Assembly: GCA_002361615.1 (NCBI GenBank)
Contig: DETK01000019.1
Span: 38,782 to 102,781 of the forward strand
DNA: 64,000 nt
Origin: Bacteroidales bacterium UBA3290
Lineage (GTDB): Bacteria > Bacteroidota > Bacteroidia > Bacteroidales > UBA932
Direction: 5' to 3'
Shown: positions 56,082 through 64,000 of the stretch, one piece after another
Layout: each line of letters begins with the position of its first letter
Numbering within the stretch: the stretch's first letter is position 1
Notes under the pieces: model-generated
Seen by the model: only the letters and a program-made list of their open reading frames with translations
Database searches by the model: none
Told to the model about the DNA's origin: nothing
Made by a program: the position numbers and the translations under genes

Positions 56082-56188
56082 CTGGAGCCAAAGTGCCTGA
56101 CATACAGCAAATAACGTAATCTTACCCTCCTGCCCAACAGGAGGGCAAGATTGCACAAAATGCTGTTAATCAGCAGAAAAGGCTCCAG
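56082..56188. repeat. Nested inverted repeat upstream of the second RAYT-like gene
   Basis: Outer arms CTGGAGCC/GGCTCCAG (56082-56089, 56181-56188), middle pairs CTGA/TCAG and ACAGCA/TGCTGT (56104-56109, 56161-56166), and a central 14-bp hairpin with one mismatch (56119-56132 and 56138-56151). The outer arm is followed by AAAGTGCCTGA (56090-56100), which recurs at 57386-57396. The remaining bases of 56014-56287 hold the gene's promoter. Confidence 0.7.
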
Positions 56189-56232
56189 CGAGAGAAAAGA
56201 CAAGGCCCGCATCCTCTTTGGCAAAAAAATAA

Positions 56233-56265
56233 TTTGGAGAAGGCTATCAGCCGACAGTATATTTG
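56233..56265 (+). promoter_or_regulatory. Promoter for the second RAYT-like gene
   Basis: TTTG at 56233-56236, 21-base spacer, TATATTTG at 56258-56265; start near 56272, 16 bases before the ATG. Confidence 0.6.
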
Positions 56266-56287
56266 TAGAATAAAAATAAGTTGAGAT

Positions 56288-57217
56288 ATGAGGGGAAGGA
56301 TTTCTTTCAGGCCGGGGGCCATTCAGCACATCTATCAAAACACAGTTGACGGTGTCCTGATCTTTTATTCCCGTTGGGATGCCCTGGTCTTCTTTACGAC
56401 ATTATCTGTCGCTGCGCGGCGCTACGATATCCGTATCCTGGGCGTCTGTCTGATGGCCGACCACATCCACATACTGGCGGAGGCGCCCTGCAAGAAGATA
56501 CTCGACAGTTTCGTCTGCCTCTATACAAGCTGGTTTGTCCGGCAATACAACAAGTGGTATGGCCTGACGGGGTCCCTGTTCAATCCCAGATACGGTCTGG
56601 CCTCGAAAGTGACGGACAAAGACATCCGCAGTGCCATCGCCTATCTGTACAACAATCCTGTTGAAAGGCAGCTTTGCAGACGGGCAGAGCAGGCGCATTG
56701 GAATTTACTGGCTTATGCCGATAATCCCTACCCTTTTTCTCAACCCATCCGGCTGGACAAGGCGCGTGCGCCGATGCGCAGGGCAGTCGAAGAAGTCAGG
56801 GCTGCCCGCAAGGAAGACCGTCCCCTGAACCATGCCCAGCTGAAAAGGATAACGGCCAAACTGAATCCGCTTGAACAGCAGCAACTGACAGATTTCATCA
56901 TCACTTCCTACAATTGTGTGGATTATCCGGATCTGTTCTACCGCTTCGGTGATTACACATCCCTGATCACTGCCATCCATACGACGGCAGGCAGTGAATA
57001 CGCAATAAGGGAAGATTTTGTCGGGCGATCCGACACGATCTACAGACAGATAACGGAATTCCTGCTTCAATCGCACAGGATCGGCAGCATCGAGGAACTG
57101 CTCAGACTGCCTATGGAAGAACGACTCGGGATGGTCGCGCCCCTGAACCTCCGGACAGGAGCGTGGCGACGCCAGATTGAAAAGTATCTCCATCTCCCGC
57201 CGGGCAGACAAGGATGA
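56288..57217 (+). CDS. Second RAYT-like HUH (Y1/IS200-like) transposase
   Basis: 309 residues. HUH motif LMADHIHILAEAP (His59, His61) and the catalytic-Tyr motif IAYLYNNPVERQLC (Tyr119), matching YIHNNPV of the family. The C-terminal half (about 165-309) resembles the DNA-binding tail of Bacteroidetes RAYTs. It is only distantly like the RAYT at 12-13 kb: different HUH context and different flanking hairpins, so two independent lineages coexist. Own promoter; long inverted repeats on both sides. Confidence 0.82.
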   Translation: MRGRISFRPGAIQHIYQNTVDGVLIFYSRWDALVFFTTLSVAARRYDIRILGVCLMADHIHILAEAPCKKILDSFVCLYTSWFVRQYNKWYGLTGSLFNPRYGLASKVTDKDIRSAIAYLYNNPVERQLCRRAEQAHWNLLAYADNPYPFSQPIRLDKARAPMRRAVEEVRAARKEDRPLNHAQLKRITAKLNPLEQQQLTDFIITSYNCVDYPDLFYRFGDYTSLITAIHTTAGSEYAIREDFVGRSDTIYRQITEFLLQSHRIGSIEELLRLPMEERLGMVAPLNLRTGAWRRQIEKYLHLPPGRQG

Positions 57218-57259
57218 GCCTGGCGCAAGCCATTGAGAAGCTGGAGCTCAATCTATTGA

Positions 57260-57420
57260 ATTTCAGCATAGTATTCAACACAGCCCACCCTTTGCCACTG
57301 GGGGCTGATAACAGCAACTCGCTAATAGACAGTTGATTATCTTCCAGCTTCACGCTCGACGGTGCCATACATCACACTGACAGCAAAAGTGCCTGATTAT
57401 TAGTTGCTGAAATGCTGAAT
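57260..57420. repeat. Inverted-repeat region downstream of the second RAYT-like gene
   Basis: Nested arms: TTCAGCAT/ATGCTGAA (57262-57269, 57412-57419), CAGCCC/GGGCTG (57281-57286, 57302-57307), and CAGCAACTCGCTAATA (57312-57327) against TATTAGTTGCTG (57398-57409; identical after a 4-base gap). AAAGTGCCTGA at 57386-57396 repeats the left-flank copy. The rest of 57218-57469 holds only the MMPL promoter and ribosome site. Confidence 0.65.
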
Positions 57421-57434
57421 TAGTCTTAAATTTG
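57404..57434 (+). promoter_or_regulatory. Promoter for the MMPL-fakA-fakB-plsX operon
   Basis: TTG at 57404-57406, 20-base spacer, TAAATTTG at 57427-57434. The -33 TTG lies inside the right arm of the RAYT inverted repeat (TATTAGTTGCTG). An AGGAG ribosome site follows before the ATG at 57470. Confidence 0.65.
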
Positions 57435-57469
57435 CAAGATTTTTTGAACTATCTGTACAGGAGAGAAGA

Positions 57470-59962
57470 ATGCACCGGGTTTTTGTTCCGATCTATCGAT
57501 TTTTTCGCAGCCATAAGGCTTTATTATATGTTTTGCTGGCGCTCAGTACGCTGGTATTCGTTATTTTCGGCACGAAGTTGCGCTATGAGGAGGACGTGGC
57601 CAAGCTGCTGCCGCGCTCGAGTGTCGAGAGTGAGCTGGCGTTCAGCGACATCGGACTGAAAGACAAGATCTTCATCCAGATTACCTCGGCCGACGCCGAA
57701 ACGCCGCTCGATACCTGGACGCTGAGCGATTATATCGACGAATTCACTGACGCGCTGGAGCAGCGCGATTCCACCGGAAAGTACATCCGGAGCATCCTGC
57801 GTTCACTCGATGCGGAGACGGCCCTCGGGGCGATGGACTATGGCTTCGAGCACCTTCCGTCCCTCATCGACACAGGCTTCTACGAGGCTTTCGCCGCGGC
57901 GCTGGAACCGGCGGCCCTCGATGCGCAGATGGCCCGGAACCTCGAACTGATCGAGAGCGACCTGACCGGTGAGACGACCCGGCTGGTATGCACCGATCCA
58001 TTCGCCCTGCGCGACATCTTTCTCGCCCGGCTGATGCCCGAAGGTGCAATGGACGGCTCGGTCGGCGACTACACGATTGAAAACAGCCACTTCTTCTGCC
58101 CCGACCGGACCGTGGCGATGGCCTTCCTCTCTCCCAGTTTCCAGCAGACCGACTCGGGCACTTCCACCAAGTTCGCCCGCATCCTCAACCAGGAGCGCAA
58201 GGCCTTCGAAGCAGCGCATCCCGACGCCCGCATCTATTTCCACGGCGCACCGCTGGGTGCCGTGTCGAACGCAGGTACCATCAAGCAGGACCTGGTCTGG
58301 ACCGTAGGCATCTCGCTGCTGGTCATCCTGACCATCCTGCTGCTGGCCTTCCATCGCCTGCGCTTCATCGCCCATCTGCTCCTTCCCGTAGTCTATGGCA
58401 CCTTCTTCGCCCTGGCCTGCGTCTATTGGATCAAAGGGTATATGTCGCTCATGGCCCTGGGCATCGGCGCCATCATCCTGGGCGTTGCCCTAAGCTACTG
58501 TCTGCACGTGCTGATCCACTACTATTACGTGGAAGATGTGGAACAGATGCTCCAGGAAGAATCCACGCCTGTGGTTCTGGGCTGCCTGACCACCATCGGC
58601 GCCTTCCTGGGCCTGCTCTTTACCGAGAGCGACCTGCTGCGGGACTTCGGCCTGTTTGCCACCTTCGCCCTGATCGGCAGTACCTTCTACGCACTGGTAT
58701 TCCTGCCGCACTTCCTGAAAAAAGAAGACGTCAACTACAAGAAATACAAAGGTTTCCACCTGATAGACCGCATCAACGGCCTGCCGTGGGACCGCAATCC
58801 GTGGATCCTGGGCGCAATGGTCGCACTGCTGGCGGTCGGCATCGTCTTCAGCCCGAAAGTGGGCTTTGACAGCGACCTGCGTAACCTCAACTACGTGGAC
58901 ATCCCGCTCGACGAGAGCCAGCGCCTTTACAGCGAAAAGAACGAAAGCGGCCATATGAACCTGTATTTCGCCGCTTACGACAACGATTTTGACAAGGCGC
59001 TCGAATACGACCAACTGCTCGGTGCCCGCCTGGATTCCCTGCAGCGGACCGGACTGGTGAAACGCTATTCCTCGATCGTATCACTGCTCTTCCAGACAGA
59101 GCAGGAACAGACGCTCCGCATCGATGCCTGGAAGAAGTTCTGGACGCCGCAGCGGATTGAAAAGGCCCGCCGCGACCTTTCGGCCGCAGCGCGCAGGCAG
59201 AAACTCGACCCCGGCCTGTTCGAACCGTTCTTCGCCCTGGTCGAAGCGGACTATCTGCCCGGAAACCTCTACGAGGCCGGACTGATCCCCGACGCGCTGC
59301 TTTCCTCGTTCATCGAGAAGCAGGACAGCGGCCGCTGGATGATCTTCTCGACCGTTGCCTTCGCGCCGGAAGATATGGATACCGTGACCGATGCGCTGGT
59401 CAGCGGTCCGCAGACCGTGGTCCTGGAACCGTTCTACTACTGCCGGGACATGGTCCAGATTGTCCACGACGACTTCCAGAAGACGCTGCTGATCTCCTCG
59501 CTCTTCGTGCTGCTGGTCCTGCTGATCTCGTTCCGGAACCTGTGGGTTTCGCTGGTAGCCTTCTTCCCGATGTTCCTTTCCTGGTATGCCCTGCAGGGCT
59601 TCATGGCCCTCTTCGGCCTGGAATTCAATCTGATCAACATCGTCATCGCCACCTTCGTGTTCGGTATCGGCGTGGACTACAGCATCTTTGTAATGGAAGG
59701 GCTTCTGCAGGAAGCCCGTACCGGTGAGAAGACGCGGCTGGAATACCACAAGGTCGCCATCTTCTTCTCCGCCCTGATTCTGATCATCGTGGTGGGCTCG
59801 CTGGTCTTCGCCCGTCATCCGGCCATCAGTTCCACCGGTCGGATCACGCTGATCGGCATGGTCTTCACCATCCTGATGACCTATTCCCTCGAACCTTTCG
59901 TGTTCCGGAAACTGCTCAAGACAAAATGGTTCCGGCGCAGTCTTAAACTCCCTGAAAAATGA
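57470..59962 (+). CDS. MMPL-family RND lipid exporter-like protein
   Basis: 830 residues. Two RND-type halves: a first span near the N-terminus (HKALLYVLLALSTLVFVIFG), a large periplasmic loop (about 40-265), five or six spans (SLLVILTILLLAFHRLRFIA through LIGSTFYALVFLPHFL), and the same plan repeated (second loop about 450-670, spans LLISSLFVLLVLLISFRNLW to MVFTILMTYSLEPFVF). NIVIATFVFGIGVDYSIFVM carries the GxDY-type proton-relay motif of MMPL proteins. Such proteins move lipids or lipid-linked products across the inner membrane. First gene of the fatty-acid operon; its stop overlaps the FakA-like ATG (ATGA). Confidence 0.9.
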   Translation: MHRVFVPIYRFFRSHKALLYVLLALSTLVFVIFGTKLRYEEDVAKLLPRSSVESELAFSDIGLKDKIFIQITSADAETPLDTWTLSDYIDEFTDALEQRDSTGKYIRSILRSLDAETALGAMDYGFEHLPSLIDTGFYEAFAAALEPAALDAQMARNLELIESDLTGETTRLVCTDPFALRDIFLARLMPEGAMDGSVGDYTIENSHFFCPDRTVAMAFLSPSFQQTDSGTSTKFARILNQERKAFEAAHPDARIYFHGAPLGAVSNAGTIKQDLVWTVGISLLVILTILLLAFHRLRFIAHLLLPVVYGTFFALACVYWIKGYMSLMALGIGAIILGVALSYCLHVLIHYYYVEDVEQMLQEESTPVVLGCLTTIGAFLGLLFTESDLLRDFGLFATFALIGSTFYALVFLPHFLKKEDVNYKKYKGFHLIDRINGLPWDRNPWILGAMVALLAVGIVFSPKVGFDSDLRNLNYVDIPLDESQRLYSEKNESGHMNLYFAAYDNDFDKALEYDQLLGARLDSLQRTGLVKRYSSIVSLLFQTEQEQTLRIDAWKKFWTPQRIEKARRDLSAAARRQKLDPGLFEPFFALVEADYLPGNLYEAGLIPDALLSSFIEKQDSGRWMIFSTVAFAPEDMDTVTDALVSGPQTVVLEPFYYCRDMVQIVHDDFQKTLLISSLFVLLVLLISFRNLWVSLVAFFPMFLSWYALQGFMALFGLEFNLINIVIATFVFGIGVDYSIFVMEGLLQEARTGEKTRLEYHKVAIFFSALILIIVVGSLVFARHPAISSTGRITLIGMVFTILMTYSLEPFVFRKLLKTKWFRRSLKLPEK

Positions 59963-61560
59963 TGGATACACTGGATGGAACCCTCTTCTTGTCGATGGTC
60001 CGCAGCGGCGGAGCCCGGCTGGATGCCCATCGCAAGACCATCAACGACCTGAACGTCTTCCCCATCCCCGACGGGGATACGGGCGACAATATGTTTATGA
60101 CCCTGGAAGCCGGATGCCGCGTGCAAGCCGGCCCGGTCGGCGAGACCGCGGAAGCCGTTTCGCAGGGGATGCTCATGGGCGCCCGCGGAAACTCCGGCGT
60201 CATCCTTTCGCGCATCTTTTCCGGCATTGCGCGGGGCCTTTCCGGCATCCGGGAAGCAGACCTGAAGGCCTTCGAAAAAGCCATGGAATGCGCTGTGGAA
60301 GACGCTTACAAGGCCGTCGCCGTACCCGTGGAAGGCACCATCCTGACCGTCCTCCGGGAAAGCGTGGCAGCCGCCGCGGAAAGCCAGGATTTCGAAACTT
60401 ACTTCGACCGGCTCATCGCCGGAATGGACTGCTCGCTCCAGCATACGCCCGAACTGCTCGACGTCCTCAAAAAAGCCGGCGTCGTGGACAGCGGCGGCGC
60501 CGGGTTGCTCTATGTTGCCGAAGGTATGCGCGCCGCCTTCAGCGGCGAAGCCGAAATGATGCCCGAGCCCACGGCTGCAGCCCCGGTCCGGACCGTCGAC
60601 CTGAATGCCTTTACGGAAGACAGCACGCTGGAATTCGGCTACTGCACGGAGTTCCTCTTGAGATTGCAGCGGAGCAAGGTCGATCCCGACCACTTTGACG
60701 AGAAGGTCATCGCCGACTGGCTTTCCGCCCACGGCGACTCGCTGGTCTTCTTCCGCCAGGGAACGATCATCAAGGTCCACGTCCACACCTTCCATCCCGG
60801 CGAGATCCTCAACCACTGCCAGCAGTACGGCGAATTCCTGACCTTGAAGATCGAAAACATGACGCTCCAGCACCACGAAAACCATATGGACGAACGCTTC
60901 CACGTGGACGGCAAGGCTCTCGGCGTGGTGGCCGTCGCCGCCGGGACGAAACTGCAGCAGGCCTTCCGGGAGATGGGTGCCGACGAAGTGATCGAGGGCG
61001 GCCAGACCATGAACCCGCCGGTACAGGCCTTCCTCGAAGCCTTCGACCGCATCGGAGCGGAGAATATCCTCGTGCTGCCCGACAACGGCAACATCCTGCT
61101 CACAGCCCGGCAGGCTGCTGAAATGTACGACAAGGCCCGCGTCGAGGTGCTGCCCACCCGCAGCCTCGGCGAAGGCTACTACGCCCTGGCCAGCCTCGAC
61201 ACGTCCGAGACGATCGACCAGATCGTGCCGGAACTGGAAGAGGCACTGCAGGCGACCGTCACGGGACTGGTCTCACGCGCCATCCGCGAGAGCGAAGCCG
61301 GCCACACCGGCGACTACCTGGGCCTGAGCGGCAAAGATATCCTTTGCGGCTCGCCCGACCGGGAAGAAGCGCTCCTTGAACTGGCCCGGAAACTGGACGC
61401 GGGCAGCCGTGACATCGCCCTGCTCCTGACCGGCGCCGAGGTGCCGTCCGACGAGGCCCAAGCCGCCCTCCAGGCACTGACCGAAGCCTTCCCCCGCACC
61501 GAAACCACCCTGGTCGAAGGCGGACAACCTGTTTACGATTATATCCTTCTGTTATGTTGA
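59959..61560 (+). CDS. FakA-like fatty acid kinase (DAK2 domain)
   Basis: Predicted ATP-dependent kinase subunit that phosphorylates FakB-bound fatty acids. 533 residues, typical of FakA/YloV. The DhaL/DAK2 ATP-binding site NVFPIPDGDTGDNMFMTLEA lies at 32-51, with Asp38, Asp40 and Asp43 as metal ligands; GMLMGARGNSGVILSRIFSG follows; then KKAGVVDSGGAGLLYVAEGM ends the domain. The middle and C-terminal DegV-like regions (FHPGEILNHCQQYGEFLTLK; NILVLPDNGNILLTA) match FakA. Overlaps the FakB-like gene by 7 bases. The FakAB system is described in Gram-positives; activity here is inferred. Confidence 0.88.
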   Translation: MMDTLDGTLFLSMVRSGGARLDAHRKTINDLNVFPIPDGDTGDNMFMTLEAGCRVQAGPVGETAEAVSQGMLMGARGNSGVILSRIFSGIARGLSGIREADLKAFEKAMECAVEDAYKAVAVPVEGTILTVLRESVAAAAESQDFETYFDRLIAGMDCSLQHTPELLDVLKKAGVVDSGGAGLLYVAEGMRAAFSGEAEMMPEPTAAAPVRTVDLNAFTEDSTLEFGYCTEFLLRLQRSKVDPDHFDEKVIADWLSAHGDSLVFFRQGTIIKVHVHTFHPGEILNHCQQYGEFLTLKIENMTLQHHENHMDERFHVDGKALGVVAVAAGTKLQQAFREMGADEVIEGGQTMNPPVQAFLEAFDRIGAENILVLPDNGNILLTARQAAEMYDKARVEVLPTRSLGEGYYALASLDTSETIDQIVPELEEALQATVTGLVSRAIRESEAGHTGDYLGLSGKDILCGSPDREEALLELARKLDAGSRDIALLLTGAEVPSDEAQAALQALTEAFPRTETTLVEGGQPVYDYILLLC

Positions 61561-62423
61561 CACTGTATACTGACACCGACACCGACATCACGCCCGCCGT
61601 CGCAGCGGAATACGGCTACAAGCTCATCAGCATGCCCTACAGCGTGGATGCCAAGACCGTCTATCCTTACGTGGACTTCGACCAGTTCGACGCCCGCAGT
61701 TTCTACGATATGCTTCGCCGCGGCACGCTTCCCACGACCAGTGCCATCTCCAAGGAGCGCTACATCGAGTATTTCGAGCCCGAAATGGCCGCCGGCAACG
61801 ACATTCTCTACGTCCACTTCTCCCGTGCGATGACCATCACCTTCGATGCGATGGACCAGGCCGTGGCCGAACTCCGGGCCAAGTACCCGCAGTGCCGCTT
61901 TGAGGAGATCGACACCAAGGGCATCACGACCATCAGCTATGCCGTGGTCCGCGCCGTAGGCGATCTGATCAAGGCTGGCAAAAGCCTCGACGAAGTGCTC
62001 GAATGGGCCAAGACCGAGGTGGACCATTACGCGATGTACTTCTACGCCGACGACCTGAAGTTCTTCCGCCGCAGCGGCCGCGTCAGCGGCCTGGCGGCCA
62101 CGATGGGCACGCTCATCGGCATCCGTCCGATCATCTATATGTCAGCCGATGGCAAGATGGTCTCCTGCGGCAAGGAGAAAGGCCGCACCAAGGCCATGGA
62201 GCATCTGATCGGCTGCGTGACCGAACTGGGCGACGACATCAAGAACTACCGCTTCTACGTGGGCCATACCGACGCCCCGGAACTGGCCAAGGACCTGGGA
62301 GAGGCCCTGAAAGCACGCTTCGGCCAGAATCTGAATATCGAATATGTGGTCTGCAATCCCACGGCGGGCAGTCACGCCGGCCCGAACGGCGTAGCCGTCT
62401 GCTTCCACGCCAAACACCGCTAG
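61554..62423 (+). CDS. FakB-like fatty acid-binding protein (DegV family)
   Basis: 289 residues. The DegV fold is visible: LYTDTDTDITPAVAAEYGYK, PTTSAISKERYIEYFEPEM, VHFSRAMTITFDAM (Thr/Ser fatty-acid carboxylate site region), KFFRRSGRVSGLAATMGTLI, IRPIIYMSADGKMVSCG, and GHTDAPELAKDL. In Gram-positives such proteins carry the fatty acid that FakA phosphorylates. Located between the FakA-like and GNAT-like genes, with plsX next. Confidence 0.9.
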   Translation: MLTLYTDTDTDITPAVAAEYGYKLISMPYSVDAKTVYPYVDFDQFDARSFYDMLRRGTLPTTSAISKERYIEYFEPEMAAGNDILYVHFSRAMTITFDAMDQAVAELRAKYPQCRFEEIDTKGITTISYAVVRAVGDLIKAGKSLDEVLEWAKTEVDHYAMYFYADDLKFFRRSGRVSGLAATMGTLIGIRPIIYMSADGKMVSCGKEKGRTKAMEHLIGCVTELGDDIKNYRFYVGHTDAPELAKDLGEALKARFGQNLNIEYVVCNPTAGSHAGPNGVAVCFHAKHR

Positions 62424-62424
62424 G

Positions 62425-63552
62425 ATGATCGAGGTCCGGCAAGTCACCACACGGCGCGAGCAGCGGGAATTCATCGAGTTCCCGATCGACCTGTACAAAG
62501 GCAATCCCTTCTTTGTACCGCCTTTCTACGCCGACGAACGGAAAATGTTCCGTCCGGGCTACGTCTATACCGACTGCTGCGACTGGATCTGCCTGAACGC
62601 CTACAAGGACGGGAAGATGGCCGGCCGTATCCAGGGTATCATCCAGAAGGCCGCCAACGAGAAAAACGGCGAGCGGCGGGCCCGCTTCACCCGTTTCGAC
62701 GCCATCGATGACGTCGAAGTGTCGCGCGCCCTGTTCTCGGCCGTTGAAAAGTGGGCCCTGGACAAGGGCATGGACACGCTCTGCGGCCCGCTCAGCTTCT
62801 CCGACCTGGAGCGCGAAGGACTGCTGGTCGAGGGATTCGACCAGCCCCAGACCTTTGAGGAGCAGTACAATGCGGAATATTACCAGCACCACGTCGAGCA
62901 GCTGGGCTTCGTCAAGGAAATAGACTGGACCGAGTCGCGCATCTATGCGCCGGAGCCGTCGGAAGACGAGGAAGACCTCGACAAGCTCACCGACTTCATC
63001 TTCCGCCGCTACAAACTGCATTTCGGCCCGTCGAAGAACGCCAAAGATTTCCTCCGCCGCTACGCCGACGGCGTCTTCGAACTGATCGACAAGTCGTACG
63101 ACGGACTCTACGGCACCGTCCCTTTCACCGAGGGCATGAAGCGGCTGATGATCGACAACTTCCGCCTGGTCATCAGCCCGAAATACACGGCCGTCATCCT
63201 GGACGAGAACGAAAAGATGGTCTGTTTCGGCTTTGCCATTCCCAGCCTGGCCTCCGCACTGGCCGGAACGAAGGGACGCTACACCCCGAAAGTGCTGTGG
63301 CGCCTGCTGCGCAATATCCGCAAGCCGAAAGTCATCGACCTGTGCCTGATCGGTGTGGATCCGGAATACCTCAACCGCGGCGTGTCGGCCGCCTTCGCAT
63401 CGGCCATCATGCATATGCTGCGCGACACGCCGGTCCGCTATGCCGAGACCAACCTCAACCTCGAAGACAACTACGCCATCCAGAACCTGTGGCACCGCTT
63501 CAATGCCGTACAGGCCAAGCGCCGCCGCGCCTATGTGAAGAAACTCGCATGA
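62425..63552 (+). CDS. GNAT-fold protein of unknown acyl-transfer role
   Basis: 375 residues with no signal peptide. The N-terminal motif REFIEFPIDLYKGNPFFVPP and the later IDLCLIGVDPEYLNRGVSAA (acetyl-CoA-binding-type loop) and RYAETNLNLEDNYAIQNLWH belong to a widespread GNAT-like family without a fixed function. Starts one base after the FakB-like stop and ends in an ATGA overlap with plsX, so it is clearly part of this operon; a role in acyl transfer is inferred from context. Confidence 0.8.
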   Translation: MIEVRQVTTRREQREFIEFPIDLYKGNPFFVPPFYADERKMFRPGYVYTDCCDWICLNAYKDGKMAGRIQGIIQKAANEKNGERRARFTRFDAIDDVEVSRALFSAVEKWALDKGMDTLCGPLSFSDLEREGLLVEGFDQPQTFEEQYNAEYYQHHVEQLGFVKEIDWTESRIYAPEPSEDEEDLDKLTDFIFRRYKLHFGPSKNAKDFLRRYADGVFELIDKSYDGLYGTVPFTEGMKRLMIDNFRLVISPKYTAVILDENEKMVCFGFAIPSLASALAGTKGRYTPKVLWRLLRNIRKPKVIDLCLIGVDPEYLNRGVSAAFASAIMHMLRDTPVRYAETNLNLEDNYAIQNLWHRFNAVQAKRRRAYVKKLA

Positions 63553-64000
63553 TCAAGATCCTCGTCGACTGCTTCGGCGGCGACCATTCGCCGCAAGCCC
63601 AGGTGGCCGGTTCGCTGGCCGCCCTGGCCAAAAACCCGAACCTGCATCTTCTTCTGACAGGCGACCAGGCCCTGCTCGAAGCCGAACTGAAAGGGAAGAC
63701 TTATGATGCCACACGACTGGACATCATCCACGCACCCGAAGTGATCGGCTGCGACGAAAAGCCTACCGACGTGATCCGTCTCAAGCGGAACAGTTCGATG
63801 ATGAAGGCCATCATCCTGCTGCGCGACGAAGACGACATCGCGGCTATGGTCTCCTGCGGCTCCACCGGCGCCCTGGTGACCGGCGCCCTGGTGCGCCTGG
63901 GACGTATTCCCGGAGTCATCCGTCCGGCATTCTGCCCGCTGCTTCCCACGATGGAAGGGGGGATCGTGGGCATCTGCGACAGCGGAGCCAATCCCGAAGT
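63549..64000 (+). CDS. plsX: Phosphate acyltransferase PlsX, N-terminal part (cut by window edge)
   Basis: Interconverts acyl-ACP and acyl-phosphate at the entry to phospholipid synthesis. About 150 residues are present; the gene runs off the right edge. Family signatures: KILVDCFGGDHSPQAQVAGS, IIHAPEVIGCDEKPTDVIRL, KRNSSMMKAIILLRDEDDIA, VSCGSTGALVTGALVRLGRI. Coupled by ATGA to the GNAT-like gene. In many Bacteroidetes plsX sits with rpmF and fabH; here it follows FakAB instead, so acyl-phosphate from either source could meet here. Confidence 0.93.
   Translation, partial: MIKILVDCFGGDHSPQAQVAGSLAALAKNPNLHLLLTGDQALLEAELKGKTYDATRLDIIHAPEVIGCDEKPTDVIRLKRNSSMMKAIILLRDEDDIAAMVSCGSTGALVTGALVRLGRIPGVIRPAFCPLLPTMEGGIVGICDSGANPE

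Overview
This window reads as a GC-rich member of the Bacteroidetes, probably order Bacteroidales. The signs are: archaeal/eukaryote-type ProS, many intergenic promoters of the form TTTG-N19-TAnnTTTG, Bacteroidales families (DUF4831-like, BT_3928-like DoxX/MauE, GH92, N-terminal-rubredoxin rubrerythrin, a 57-residue histone H1-like protein), Bacteroidetes-style lipoproteins, and very few strong Shine-Dalgarno sequences. No rRNA, tRNA or CRISPR array was seen.

Layout. 0-3 kb: 5' end of proS, then divergently a Tyr/Trp/Gly-rich lipoprotein and a FadL/OmpP1-like outer-membrane protein. 3-6.2 kb (minus): lpxD-lpxC-lpxA-wbqC-like lipid A operon; LpxC lacks the FabZ domain usually fused to it in this phylum. 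6.2-12 kb (plus): rimP (half length)-nusA-infB-purB. 12-13.2 kb: a RAYT-type HUH transposase bracketed by paired hairpins. 13.2-18.65 kb: housekeeping operons (rpsP-rimM; flippase-dut-murF; a cyclophilin lipoprotein) whose two outer edges carry an identical 74-bp element, in opposite orientations, with a sigma-54-like promoter and a rho-independent terminator: a duplicated candidate small RNA. 18.7-25.6 kb (minus): secreted flavin-reductase-like protein, a CutC gene with palindromic repeats inserted in frame, a transglutaminase-domain lipoprotein, and a GH92 mannosidase. 25.7-29.4 kb: DUF4831-like protein, pepD, rpsF-rpsR-rplI. 29.4-33.1 kb: folP diverging from tmk-DoxX/MauE-like-GT2. 33.2-39 kb: M49 and C11 peptidases, rubrerythrin, rplY, pth, an S4 protein, and histone H1-like. 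39-44.4 kb: S41 peptidase, AGCS symporter, FtsB/DivIC-like, CPBP protease, manA, then a 216-bp structured inverted-repeat element. 44.4-51.3 kb: OmpA-family protein, cca diverging from holA, HsdR_N-like protein, lipoprotein, M6 peptidase. 51.4-54 kb: a three-gene GT2 / LAB_N / ArnT-like glycolipid cassette. 54-57.4 kb: alr, a membrane protein, and a second RAYT-like gene with its own inverted repeats. 57.4-64 kb: one tight operon MMPL-FakA-like-FakB-like-GNAT-like-plsX, suggesting uptake and activation of exogenous fatty acids for phospholipid synthesis.

The most unusual signals are non-coding: the duplicated sigma-54/terminator element, two RAYT genes with distinct hairpin families, a short palindrome (GATTCCCGGTCAAGCCGGGA-type) that has entered coding sequence and a divergent promoter, and the 216-bp element after manA. 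Protein-level oddities are the half-length RimP, unfused LpxC, invaded and C-terminally short CutC, and FakAB-PlsX in a Bacteroidete.
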